From JAAXPZ01 sp965215705 (lineage in GTDB: Bacteria > Campylobacterota > Campylobacteria > Campylobacterales > Sulfurovaceae), in the NCBI GenBank assembly GCA_965215705.1, contig CBDCEE010000010.1:1-18573 (forward strand): a stretch of DNA of 18,573 bases, read 5' to 3'. Position numbers and translations under genes: made by a program. Below, in pieces: positions 8,105 to 14,799 of this stretch (positions are counted from its first letter, which is position 1; the number at the start of each line of letters is the position of its first letter). The notes beneath the pieces were generated by a model. The model was not told the origin of the DNA and did no database searches. It saw nothing but the letters and a program-made list of their open reading frames with translations.

Positions 8105-8115
8105 GGTACTCCACA
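8095..8115 (+). other. 9-bp hairpin straddling the nadB stop codon
   Basis: TGTGGAGTA and TACTCCACA are exactly complementary around the three-base loop AGG, spanning the TAA at 8102-8104. No T-run follows, so it is not a standard intrinsic terminator. It may stabilise the nadB 3' end or separate expression from the antiporter gene 35 bases downstream. Confidence 0.5.
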
Positions 8116-8149
8116 CCTAATATACTATGTACCTAAAGGAATACACACC

Positions 8150-9463
8150 ATGCATGACCAGCTACACTTGACCACTACGTGGGTAGGGATACTCTCTGTA
8201 ATCATATTTGTCGTAGGCTACTATTTCATAGCCACAGAGGATAAGTATCATATCAACAAAGCCAAGCCGGCACTCTTTGCCGGTACAGGTATCTTTATGC
8301 TTATCGGTGTCTATTTTGCTATGAACGGCATGGATGGACATGCGTTGGAGACTTCAGTCAATCACCTGATCATCGAGATTTCTCAAATCTTCTTCTTCCT
8401 CTTGGTTGCCATGACCTATATAGAAGCGATGATAGACAGAAAAGTATTTTCTGCATTACGGTATAATCTGGTATCCAGAGGCTATACCTATAAAAAGCTG
8501 TTTTGGATTACGGGTGTACTGGCATTTTTCATCTCACCAGTTGCAGATAACCTGACAACAGCCTTGATCCTCTCTACAGTTCTTCTCACGATAGACAAAG
8601 AGAAAAAACAGTTTTTGGTACCAGGTGCGATCAATATTGTGGTTGCTGCCAATGCAGGTGGTGCTTGGAGTCCTTTTGGTGATATTACGACACTGATGGT
8701 ATGGATCGCAGGCAAAGGCGCCTTTACTGAGTTTCTCTATCTTTTCCCTGCTGCGATATTGGGTTGGTTTGTGACAGCATTCTTGCTTAGCCGTGCTGTA
8801 CCCGATGGCAAGCCACCTTTCCATGCAGATGAAGAGAAAGTGCTTATCGCAGAAGGCGGTAAGGTTATCATGGGTCTTTTCGCACTGACTATCATGATGG
8901 CTGTACTCTCGCACCAGCTTCTGCATTTGCCTGCTATGTGGGGGATGATGTTTGGGTTGGCCATTTTGAAACTTTATGTTTACAAGATAAATAGAAGTCC
9001 TTCTGATACACAGTTGAATGCTTTTACATGGATAGCTAAGATAGAAAATGACACACTGCTCTTTTTCTTTGGTATTTTAGCAGCTGTTGGTGGTCTTCAC
9101 TTTCTGGGATTCTTGGAGTACTTTACCGCACTTTATGATTCTTTAGGAGCCACGGCTGTCAACATTGCAGTCGGATTTGTCTCTGCTGTGATAGACAATG
9201 TACCTGTCATGTCAGCAGTACTTAAAGCTGATCCAAATATGGGTGCTGATGCACAGGCACAATGGATGCTAGTCACGCTCACTGCGGGTGTGGGAGGCTC
9301 TATGATATCCTTTGGCTCTGCGGCAGGTGTGGGGGTCATGGGCAAAATGCATGGCATCTATACATTCTCCGCACACATGAAGTATGCTTGGACAGTATTG
9401 GTGGGATATATTGTATCTGTTTCAGTATGGTATTTCCAATTCGAAGTGTTACACATAGGATAG
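8150..9463 (+). CDS. nhaD: Na+/H+ antiporter, NhaD family
   Basis: A 437-aa polytopic inner-membrane protein of the ion transporter superfamily that exchanges cytoplasmic sodium (or lithium) for protons. About eleven or more hydrophobic helices are visible, beginning at residues 9-30. NhaD hallmarks are present: SPVADNLTTALILSTV with the buried Asp and Thr residues, NAGGAWSPFGDITTLMVW, the repeat-related SAVIDNVPVMSAVL, and GGSMISFGSAAGVGVMGK near the end. The start is backed by AAAGGAA eight bases upstream. A possible weak -10 (TATACT, 8121-8126) lies too close to the ribosome binding site to be convincing, so read-through from nadB is likely. It fits a marine, salt-exposed lifestyle. A REP-like inverted repeat begins at the first base after the stop codon. 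Confidence 0.92.
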   Translation: MHDQLHLTTTWVGILSVIIFVVGYYFIATEDKYHINKAKPALFAGTGIFMLIGVYFAMNGMDGHALETSVNHLIIEISQIFFFLLVAMTYIEAMIDRKVFSALRYNLVSRGYTYKKLFWITGVLAFFISPVADNLTTALILSTVLLTIDKEKKQFLVPGAINIVVAANAGGAWSPFGDITTLMVWIAGKGAFTEFLYLFPAAILGWFVTAFLLSRAVPDGKPPFHADEEKVLIAEGGKVIMGLFALTIMMAVLSHQLLHLPAMWGMMFGLAILKLYVYKINRSPSDTQLNAFTWIAKIENDTLLFFFGILAAVGGLHFLGFLEYFTALYDSLGATAVNIAVGFVSAVIDNVPVMSAVLKADPNMGADAQAQWMLVTLTAGVGGSMISFGSAAGVGVMGKMHGIYTFSAHMKYAWTVLVGYIVSVSVWYFQFEVLHIG

Positions 9464-9520
9464 CTTCGACAGGCTCAGCTACCATTTTTGCTGCTGCATT
9501 GTTCCCTGAGCTTGTCGAAG
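9464..9520. repeat. REP-like imperfect inverted repeat after nhaD
   Basis: CTTCGACAGGCTCAG (9464-9478) and CTGAGCTTGTCGAAG (9506-9520) are inverted copies with one G-U-type mismatch, separated by 27 bases. The arm sequence CCTGAGCTTGTCGAAG is a motif I recognise as a dispersed REP-type palindrome in many bacterial genomes, often linked to RAYT transposases. It sits immediately after the nhaD stop and could fold into a stem that protects or ends the mRNA. No T-run follows either arm. Confidence 0.7.
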
Positions 9521-9586
9521 GGAGCAGTATCTGTATCGTTAAGTGCTTGTTTGAGAATTTAACCATACAAATATAAGGAAAACGAT

Positions 9587-9628
9587 ATGACAAGAATTAA
9601 AATTCAGTGCAAGGGAGTCACCCAATGA
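9587..9628 (+). CDS. possible 13-aa leader peptide overlapping the guaA start
   Basis: ATG at 9587 has its own AAGGAA site (9575-9580) six bases upstream and encodes MTRIKIQCKGVTQ before TGA at 9626-9628. The stop overlaps the guaA ATG at 9625 in an ATGA arrangement, and the guaA Shine-Dalgarno lies inside this ORF. That layout is typical of translational coupling or a regulatory leader ORF. Residue content gives no obvious attenuation signal. Chance cannot be excluded for so short an ORF. Confidence 0.4.
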   Translation: MTRIKIQCKGVTQ

Positions 9629-11172
9629 TGACTCGCAAACAAGTACCTATCCTAGTCCTCGACTTCGGCTCTCAATACACGCAACTTATCGCCAGAAAAC
9701 TCAGAGAGTCAGGTGTCTATACAGAGGTTGTACCCTATCGTGAATCCATAGAAGATATCAAAGCCAGAAAGCCACAGGGTATCATCCTCTCAGGTGGTCC
9801 GGCATCGGTCTATGCAGAGGATGCGTATAAGCCTAATGAGGGGATATGGGATTTGGGATTGCCTATTCTTGGGATCTGTTATGGCATGCAGTTGATCACA
9901 CAGCATTTTGGAGGAGAGGTAGTCGCAGCGGATCATCATGAGTATGGCAAAGCCAAGCTCAAGATAGAGAAGGATAGTGGGATTTTCAATGGCATCACTG
10001 ATGATGAGATTGTCTGGATGAGCCATGGAGACAAAGCAGAGCGACTCCCTGAGGGGTTTGATATCATCGGTACGAGTGAGAACTCCCCCTATGCAGCTGT
10101 TGCAGATGAGACACGAAAAGTCTATGCCTTTCAGTTTCACCCTGAAGTACACCACACTGTTGAGGGTACCAAGATGCTCAAAAACTTTGCCAAGTATATC
10201 TGTGGGTGTGGGAGTACATGGAATATGGGAAGTTTTGCCAAAGAGAAGATCGCACAGATCAAGGCACAGGTAGGAGATAAAAAAGTTCTCTGTGGTGTGA
10301 GCGGAGGGGTAGATAGCTCTGTGGTGGCAGCGATGCTTCATGAAGCGCTTCCTACGGAGCAGTTGATCTGTGTTTTTGTAGATCAAGGTCTTCTCCGTAA
10401 AGATGAGGCTAAGCAGGTACAGACGATGTTTAAGTTGCTGGATATCCCGCTTATCACAGTAGAGGCAAAAAAAGAATTTATGGAAGCACTCAAAGATGTC
10501 AGTGATCCTGAGACTAAACGTAAAGCAATCGGTGAGAAGTTTATTGAGATCTTTGATGCAGAGGCGAAGAAGCATACGGATGTGGCATTTCTCGCACAAG
10601 GCACACTCTACACTGATGTGATCGAGTCTGTTTCTGTCAAAGGTCCATCCAAGACGATCAAGTCGCATCACAATGTTGGTGGACTGCCTGACTGGATGAC
10701 CTTTGAGTTGGTAGAGCCACTAAGAGAGATATTCAAAGATGAGGTGCGTAAGCTAGGGCTTGAAATCGGCTTGCCAAAAGAGATGATAGGACGACACCCT
10801 TTCCCTGGACCGGGACTTGCCATCAGAACTATGGGAGCAGTGACAGAAGAGGGACTACATCTCATACGAGAGTCAGATGCTATCATGCAGGAGGAGCTCA
10901 AAGCAACAGGGTATTATGACAAAGTATGGCAAGCCTTTACGGTATTGCTCAATGTACAATCTGTAGGTGTAATGGGTGATAACCGTACCTATGACAATAC
11001 AGTTTGTATCCGAATGGTAGAGTCCGTCGATGGTATGACTGCTACTTTCGCACATATCCCACATGATGTACTGGAAGGGATGAGCCGACGAATCATCAAT
11101 GAGATAGATGGCATCAATAGAGTAGTATATGATATCAGCTCAAAGCCCCCTGCAACGATAGAGTGGGAGTAA
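9625..11172 (+). CDS. guaA: GMP synthase (glutamine-hydrolysing)
   Basis: GuaA converts XMP to GMP with ATP and glutamine, the last step of de novo guanine nucleotide synthesis. From ATG 9625 it has 515 residues, normal for the two-domain enzyme. The class I glutamine amidotransferase domain (7-195) contains the nucleophile Cys85 in GICYGMQLI and the His/Glu pair in FQFHPEVHH. The ATP-pyrophosphatase domain carries the PP-loop GVSGGVDSSVVA, and the C-terminal dimerisation domain includes GRHPFPGPGLAIR and the terminal KPPATIEWE. The start is set by AAGGGAG (9611-9617) seven bases upstream; ATG 9628 is a second possibility, while the upstream in-frame GTG at 9607 lacks a ribosome binding site. 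A 13-codon ORF ends on its start codon. No purine riboswitch is visible in the 161 bases upstream, much of which is taken by the REP-like repeat. Confidence 0.97.
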   Translation: MMTRKQVPILVLDFGSQYTQLIARKLRESGVYTEVVPYRESIEDIKARKPQGIILSGGPASVYAEDAYKPNEGIWDLGLPILGICYGMQLITQHFGGEVVAADHHEYGKAKLKIEKDSGIFNGITDDEIVWMSHGDKAERLPEGFDIIGTSENSPYAAVADETRKVYAFQFHPEVHHTVEGTKMLKNFAKYICGCGSTWNMGSFAKEKIAQIKAQVGDKKVLCGVSGGVDSSVVAAMLHEALPTEQLICVFVDQGLLRKDEAKQVQTMFKLLDIPLITVEAKKEFMEALKDVSDPETKRKAIGEKFIEIFDAEAKKHTDVAFLAQGTLYTDVIESVSVKGPSKTIKSHHNVGGLPDWMTFELVEPLREIFKDEVRKLGLEIGLPKEMIGRHPFPGPGLAIRTMGAVTEEGLHLIRESDAIMQEELKATGYYDKVWQAFTVLLNVQSVGVMGDNRTYDNTVCIRMVESVDGMTATFAHIPHDVLEGMSRRIINEIDGINRVVYDISSKPPATIEWE

Positions 11173-11194
11173 GAAAGGATCCATTTAATTCATT

Positions 11195-11200
11195 TATAAT
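11195..11200 (+). promoter_or_regulatory. candidate -10 element for the PilJ-like gene
   Basis: A perfect TATAAT lies 22 bases after the guaA stop and 55 bases before the next start codon, in an AT-rich spacer. No good -35 box is visible, which is common for sigma-70 promoters in Campylobacterota. Confidence 0.45.
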
Positions 11201-11255
11201 GATTATTTTGATAAAGTAGACTGATATACAGGGCTATTTTAGAGGAGTTGCCACT

Positions 11256-12050
11256 ATGAATTATATAAAAAAGGTATTATTCGGTTTATTTATCATCCTA
11301 AGTACAGCATCTGCATTTGAGATTGATTCTTTTGATCCTGCAGCCCCGCTGTTGGAGAACTTTAGTACCAACTGTCTGCAGATGACCCAGAGTCAACAGA
11401 TACTTAAAGCTTATATCATGATAGGACTCAACAGCAGCTTTGGGAATCCTAAAGAGAATCTAGTCCAAGCAATCCCCCTCTATGACAAGCGGGCACATCA
11501 GGTAAGGGCGTATTTCCATAAGCGTTTAGATGGACATGATGATGCCAAAAAAGCCTTTGATGAAGCGATGCTTCTGTGGAATATAAATAAAAAGATGCTT
11601 CTAGAAGCACCTACAAAAGAGAATGCAGTAAAGATCAAAAAGAATTTTCTGCTTATGATCAATAAGCTTTTGATAGGGACAAAACCTCTGGCTACCCCAG
11701 AGCTTGAACTTATCTCCTTGACAGGAAAACTATGTCGGAAACCACTCGAGATCACTATCGACTACCTGCTTAATATATGGGGTATAGAGATAGAGAACTA
11801 TGATGAAGAGATCAATAAGATTATTTGCAACTATGGCAAAAATCTGAAAATACTCTCTACTGATAAACTTAACAATAAAGAAAGCCAAAAACTCTTAGAT
11901 AAAGCGAAAAAACAATTCATGTATTTTGAGTTTGCACATAAAAGTGGCAAGATATCTATCCCTTCATTACTCTCCAAAAAAGCAGATAATAACTTTAGAA
12001 TAATTAGAGAGATTAAAAAAGTATTTAAGAAGCAAGCATCTAAAAAGTAA
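11256..12050 (+). CDS. secreted protein with PilJ-type helical repeats
   Basis: A 264-aa protein with a Sec signal peptide (residues 1-20, cleavage expected after STASA). The mature part is alpha-helical and appears to hold two copies of the PilJ/NarX-like sensor repeat. The first runs about residues 40-115 (LQMTQSQQILKAYIMIGL ... LYDKRAHQVRAYF ... MLLWNINKKML). The second starts near 150 (LISLTGKLCRKPLEITIDYL ... ELNSIWG-like LLNIWGIEI). In classic members this domain sits outside the membrane in type IV pilus chemoreceptors or nitrate sensors and is followed by signalling domains; here no transmembrane or signalling domain follows, so it is a free periplasmic protein. The C-terminus is Lys-rich. 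AGAGGAG eight bases upstream supports the start. A terminator follows. Function is unknown; ligand binding or partnership with a separate sensor is inference. Confidence 0.7.
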   Translation: MNYIKKVLFGLFIILSTASAFEIDSFDPAAPLLENFSTNCLQMTQSQQILKAYIMIGLNSSFGNPKENLVQAIPLYDKRAHQVRAYFHKRLDGHDDAKKAFDEAMLLWNINKKMLLEAPTKENAVKIKKNFLLMINKLLIGTKPLATPELELISLTGKLCRKPLEITIDYLLNIWGIEIENYDEEINKIICNYGKNLKILSTDKLNNKESQKLLDKAKKQFMYFEFAHKSGKISIPSLLSKKADNNFRIIREIKKVFKKQASKK

Positions 12051-12068
12051 GATAAAATCGACTATATG

Positions 12069-12104
12069 AAGATAGTTTAGTCACCTAGGCTAAACTATCT
12101 TTAT
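12069..12104 (+). terminator. intrinsic terminator after the PilJ-like gene
   Basis: AAGATAGTTTAG (12069-12080) and CTAAACTATCTT (12090-12101) form a perfect 12-bp stem with a nine-base loop, 18 bases after the stop codon. The tail is a weak T-run (TTTAT), so termination may be incomplete or assisted. Confidence 0.7.
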
Positions 12105-12111
12105 AAAAAAC

Positions 12112-12140
12112 TTGCAATATTAAAAAAAATATACTATAAT
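12112..12140 (+). promoter_or_regulatory. sigma-70 promoter of htpG
   Basis: TTGCAA (12112-12117) and TATAAT (12135-12140) are separated by 17 bases, the optimal spacing. The predicted leader is about 30 bases long. No CIRCE inverted repeat (HrcA operator) or HspR-type repeat is visible around it, so heat control by those repressors is not supported by sequence. Confidence 0.75.
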
Positions 12141-12177
12141 CCAAAAAAATTAGATATTTACTATAAAGGAGACAATG

Positions 12178-14040
12178 ATGGCAACACATCAGTTTCAAAC
12201 AGAAATAGGTCAGCTTCTCAAGCTGATGACACACTCACTTTACTCCAATAAAGAGATCTTTATCAGGGAGCTTATCTCCAATGCCAGTGATGCATTGGAT
12301 AAATTTAACTATCTTAGACTGACAGATGAAAAATTTAAAGAGAGTGACTGGAAAGGTGAGATCAATATCAAACTAGATGCGGAGGATAACTCTATTGCAT
12401 TTAATGATAATGGTATCGGTATGAATAAACAGGATCTTATGGATAACTTGGGTACCATCGCCAAATCAGGTACCAAAGCCTTTATGGAGAGCCTTACCGG
12501 TGATGCAGCCAAAGATAACAATCTTATCGGACAGTTCGGGGTAGGGTTCTATTCAGTATTTATGGTAGCTGAACAGGTAGATGTAATCACTAAAAAAGTA
12601 GGAGAAGATCAGGCCTATATGTTCTCAACGAATGGTACGGGAGAGTATGAGCTCAAGCCCGTAGTCAAAGATGACCATGGTACGGTGATCTATATCAAAC
12701 TGAAAGAGGAAGAGAAAGAGTTTCTGGGTAAATGGCATGTAGAGAGCATCGTCAAAAAGTACTCTAACCATATCCCTTATCCTATCTTTCTCAACTATGA
12801 GGAGGAGGTGACAGAGGGTGAAGGTGAAGATAAAGTTACCAAGAAAGTGAAAAAAAGAGAGCAGGCGAATGAAGCCACAGCACTCTGGACATTGCCCAAA
12901 TCTTCGCTCAAAAAAGAGGACTATATTGAGTTTTACAAAACCATTTCACATGGAGATGACGAACCGCTTACGTATCTACATAACAAAGTAGAAGGTGCCA
13001 ATGAGTACACCACGCTTTTTTATATCCCCAAAACAGCTCCCATGGGTATGTACCGTGCAGACTACCAGCCAGGGGTCAAGCTCTATGTCAAACGGGTTTT
13101 TATCACTGATGATGAGAAGGAACTTCTGCCTCCATATCTGCGATTTGTCCGTGGTATCATCGATAGTGAAGACCTACCGTTAAATATTTCTAGAGAGATT
13201 CTACAAGAGAACAGAATCCTTGCCAATATCAAGCAGGGAGCAGTCAAAAAGATCCTGAGTGCGATCAAAAAGCTTAAGAGAGAGGATCTTGACCATTTTG
13301 TAAATCAGTACAATCGTGTCATCAAAGAAGGAATCTATACAGATCAGACGAACAAAGAGATACTTTTGGAGATTGTACGCTACAAAAGCTCTAGTGAAGA
13401 GGGATTGATTTCTCTGGATGACTATATCTCCAGAGGAAATAGTGAGAAGAAAGAGATCTACTATATCATCGGTGCAGAGGAGAAAGTACTGAGACACTCT
13501 CCGCTACTTGAAGCATATAAGAAGGCAAGCATAGAGGTATTGATTCTTGATGATGAAGAGGTGGATAGTATTGTCACACCTATGATCGGAAGCTATAAGG
13601 AATGGGCACTTAAAGATATTACCACGATTGATGCACCTGACTCCAAGACAGAAGAGGAGAAAGAGGAGATCAGTAAAGAGTTCAAATCTCTAACCGACAA
13701 GATCAAAGCGGTATTAGGCGAGGAGATCAAAGAGGTGAAGATCTCAACTAGACTTACAGAAAGCCCTTCCTGTGTACTTAAAGATGCTTCCGATCCTATG
13801 GCAGGTATGGCAGCAATGTTTGCCCAGATGGGGCAAGAAATGCCGGAGATCCCGCTGATTCTGGAGATAAATCCGGAGCATGAAATGATCAAAAAACTTG
13901 ATGGCTTGACTGACAAGGGTCTCTTCGAGACAATTTCATGGATACTGCTTGATAGTGCCAAGCTTTCAGAGGGTCTAGAGCCCAAAGACAAAACAGCCTT
14001 TTCAAATCGCATCGCTACACTGGCCACCAAAGCACTCTAG
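12178..14040 (+). CDS. htpG: molecular chaperone HtpG (Hsp90)
   Basis: A bacterial Hsp90: a cytoplasmic ATP-dependent homodimeric chaperone, 620 aa from ATG 12178, typical in size. The N-terminal GHKL ATPase domain has ELISNASDALDKFNYLRL, DNGIGMNKQDL, GTIAKSGTKAF and GQFGVGFYSVFMVA. The middle domain carries the conserved YLRFVRGIIDSEDLPLNISRE segment and the catalytic-loop arginine region. The C-terminal dimerisation domain contains RLTESPSCVL and the final helices. A second ATG lies three bases before, at 12175, but AAAGGAGA (12165-12172) is too close to it and suits 12178 better, which also gives the usual MATHQFQTEIG start. It has its own promoter and is followed by a hairpin at 14046-14065, so it is probably monocistronic. 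Confidence 0.97.
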   Translation: MATHQFQTEIGQLLKLMTHSLYSNKEIFIRELISNASDALDKFNYLRLTDEKFKESDWKGEINIKLDAEDNSIAFNDNGIGMNKQDLMDNLGTIAKSGTKAFMESLTGDAAKDNNLIGQFGVGFYSVFMVAEQVDVITKKVGEDQAYMFSTNGTGEYELKPVVKDDHGTVIYIKLKEEEKEFLGKWHVESIVKKYSNHIPYPIFLNYEEEVTEGEGEDKVTKKVKKREQANEATALWTLPKSSLKKEDYIEFYKTISHGDDEPLTYLHNKVEGANEYTTLFYIPKTAPMGMYRADYQPGVKLYVKRVFITDDEKELLPPYLRFVRGIIDSEDLPLNISREILQENRILANIKQGAVKKILSAIKKLKREDLDHFVNQYNRVIKEGIYTDQTNKEILLEIVRYKSSSEEGLISLDDYISRGNSEKKEIYYIIGAEEKVLRHSPLLEAYKKASIEVLILDDEEVDSIVTPMIGSYKEWALKDITTIDAPDSKTEEEKEEISKEFKSLTDKIKAVLGEEIKEVKISTRLTESPSCVLKDASDPMAGMAAMFAQMGQEMPEIPLILEINPEHEMIKKLDGLTDKGLFETISWILLDSAKLSEGLEPKDKTAFSNRIATLATKAL

Positions 14041-14045
14041 TCCTC

Positions 14046-14065
14046 GGCAGGTTTCTTTACCTGCC
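14046..14065 (+). terminator. hairpin after htpG, probable terminator
   Basis: GGCAGGT and ACCTGCC pair over the six-base loop TTCTTT, five bases after the htpG stop. The stem is GC-rich, but the following bases (CTCTATACC) are not a T-run, so this is a terminator candidate of moderate strength. Confidence 0.5.
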
Positions 14066-14115
14066 CTCTATACCAATTCTCACATTGCATAACAATAGTC
14101 TAACAAGCTTTATAC

Positions 14116-14121
14116 TATAAT
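14116..14121 (+). promoter_or_regulatory. -10 element of the first cationic secreted protein gene
   Basis: TATAAT lies 26 bases before the start codon at 14148. No clear -35 box is present; the upstream stretch is AT-rich. Confidence 0.6.
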
Positions 14122-14147
14122 ACCTCTCATTTCTATAAAGGTATATT

Positions 14148-14405
14148 ATGAAAAAAGTCACTCTCTTGCTGGCATGTACTGTCCTGATGATGTTAGGGGT
14201 TTCCACACTGGATGCAGGAGGAAAATATAGCGTAAAGCCTGATTCCAAAGCAATCGCTGTAGAGAAAACTGAAAAGAGAGTAAAAAACAGAGACGCCAGT
14301 CAGTTTAGAGGTACGCATCGTATCCACCGCTTACAAAGGTTTAAACGCAGAAAGAGTATCAGAAGTGGGTTTGTACGTATGCAGCGAAAGCATTTCATTC
14401 GCTAA
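14148..14405 (+). CDS. small secreted cationic protein, function unknown
   Basis: An 85-aa protein I do not recognise. It has a clear Sec signal peptide (MKKVTLLLACTVLMMLGV, cleavage probably after Ala23). The mature 62 residues contain 21 Lys/Arg against four acidic residues, concentrated in the C-terminal half (HRIHRLQRFKRRKSIRS). There are no cysteines after the signal peptide and no membrane helix. AAAGG six bases upstream and its own -10 support expression. The next gene downstream encodes a protein of the same design, but I see little direct identity between them. A periplasmic nucleic-acid-, lipid- or metal-binding role, or an antimicrobial or acid-stress role, would all be guesses. 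Confidence 0.7.
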   Translation: MKKVTLLLACTVLMMLGVSTLDAGGKYSVKPDSKAIAVEKTEKRVKNRDASQFRGTHRIHRLQRFKRRKSIRSGFVRMQRKHFIR

Positions 14406-14444
14406 TATATCAGTCATAGGACATCTAAAAAATAACCATTGTTA

Positions 14445-14453
14445 TGTTACAAT
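14445..14453 (+). promoter_or_regulatory. extended -10 promoter before the second cationic protein gene
   Basis: TGTTACAAT matches an extended -10 (TGn plus TACAAT). It sits 54 bases before the start codon at 14508 and just upstream of a 14-bp palindrome. Confidence 0.5.
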
Positions 14454-14468
14454 ACCTTATCATTCCGA

Positions 14469-14482
14469 CAGATATATATCTG
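14469..14482. repeat. 14-bp perfect palindrome in the leader of the second cationic gene
   Basis: CAGATATATATCTG is self-complementary. It lies just downstream of the likely transcription start and could be an operator or a small RNA stem. An AT-rich palindrome can also arise by chance. Confidence 0.4.
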
Positions 14483-14507
14483 AAGGGTTTATCAAAAAGG
14501 TGAAATC

Positions 14508-14789
14508 ATGAAAAAAATGGCAATTATTGTGGCAATGCTACTCTCTATGGGCTTATTCAGTACGACAGCATCAGCAGGATGTGGTACGGAGTATATGAGT
14601 GATCCTTGCAGTGTTGACGGGTATGGTATTGTACAGACAGAGAGATATGTACGTGGAAAGCACAACTGGATGCATGATATCCACTATTTTGGTACAAGCA
14701 AAAGAGTACTGAAGAAAAGAAAGCGAAGCGTAGTAAAGAGACGTTACAGATATGTAAAAAAATGCCGTTTGGTCAAAGTAAGAAGGTAA
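14508..14789 (+). CDS. small secreted Cys-containing cationic protein, function unknown
   Basis: A 93-aa protein not recognised as a named family. A textbook signal peptide ends at TTASA (cleavage after Ala23). The mature 70 residues begin GCGTEYMSDPCS, with two cysteines nine residues apart, and a third Cys lies near the end. The second half is a dense Lys/Arg run (about 20 basic residues, for example VLKKRKRSVVKRRYRY). AAAGGTG lies six bases before the start. It is followed after only ten bases by the cation efflux gene, so the two may be co-transcribed, hinting at a link to metal or envelope stress. That link is inference from spacing alone. Confidence 0.72.
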   Translation: MKKMAIIVAMLLSMGLFSTTASAGCGTEYMSDPCSVDGYGIVQTERYVRGKHNWMHDIHYFGTSKRVLKKRKRSVVKRRYRYVKKCRLVKVRR

Positions 14790-14799
14790 CTGAATCGAG

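Noticed and set aside
9464..9606. Purine or guanidine riboswitch before guaA
   Set aside because: The spacer is taken up by the REP-like repeat and the short leader ORF; no aptamer core motif is recognisable.
9607..9624. GTG start at 9607 for guaA
   Set aside because: The Shine-Dalgarno AAGGGAG at 9611-9617 lies inside this extension and correctly positions ATG 9625; GuaA proteins start near the VLDFGSQ motif.
9790..10671. 293-codon minus-strand open frame inside guaA
   Set aside because: Fully antisense to a strongly conserved gene, with no ribosome site and no recognisable domain; a codon-bias shadow.
12050..12177. CIRCE or other heat-shock operator before htpG
   Set aside because: No TTAGCACTC-N9-GAGTGCTAA repeat or HspR-like repeat is present; the inverted repeat at 12069-12101 is the terminator of the preceding gene.
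14148..14789. Toxin-antitoxin or bacteriocin-immunity pair for the two small basic proteins
   Set aside because: Both carry Sec signal peptides and separate promoters, with no double-glycine leader or immunity-like membrane protein. The idea is not excluded but has no positive support.
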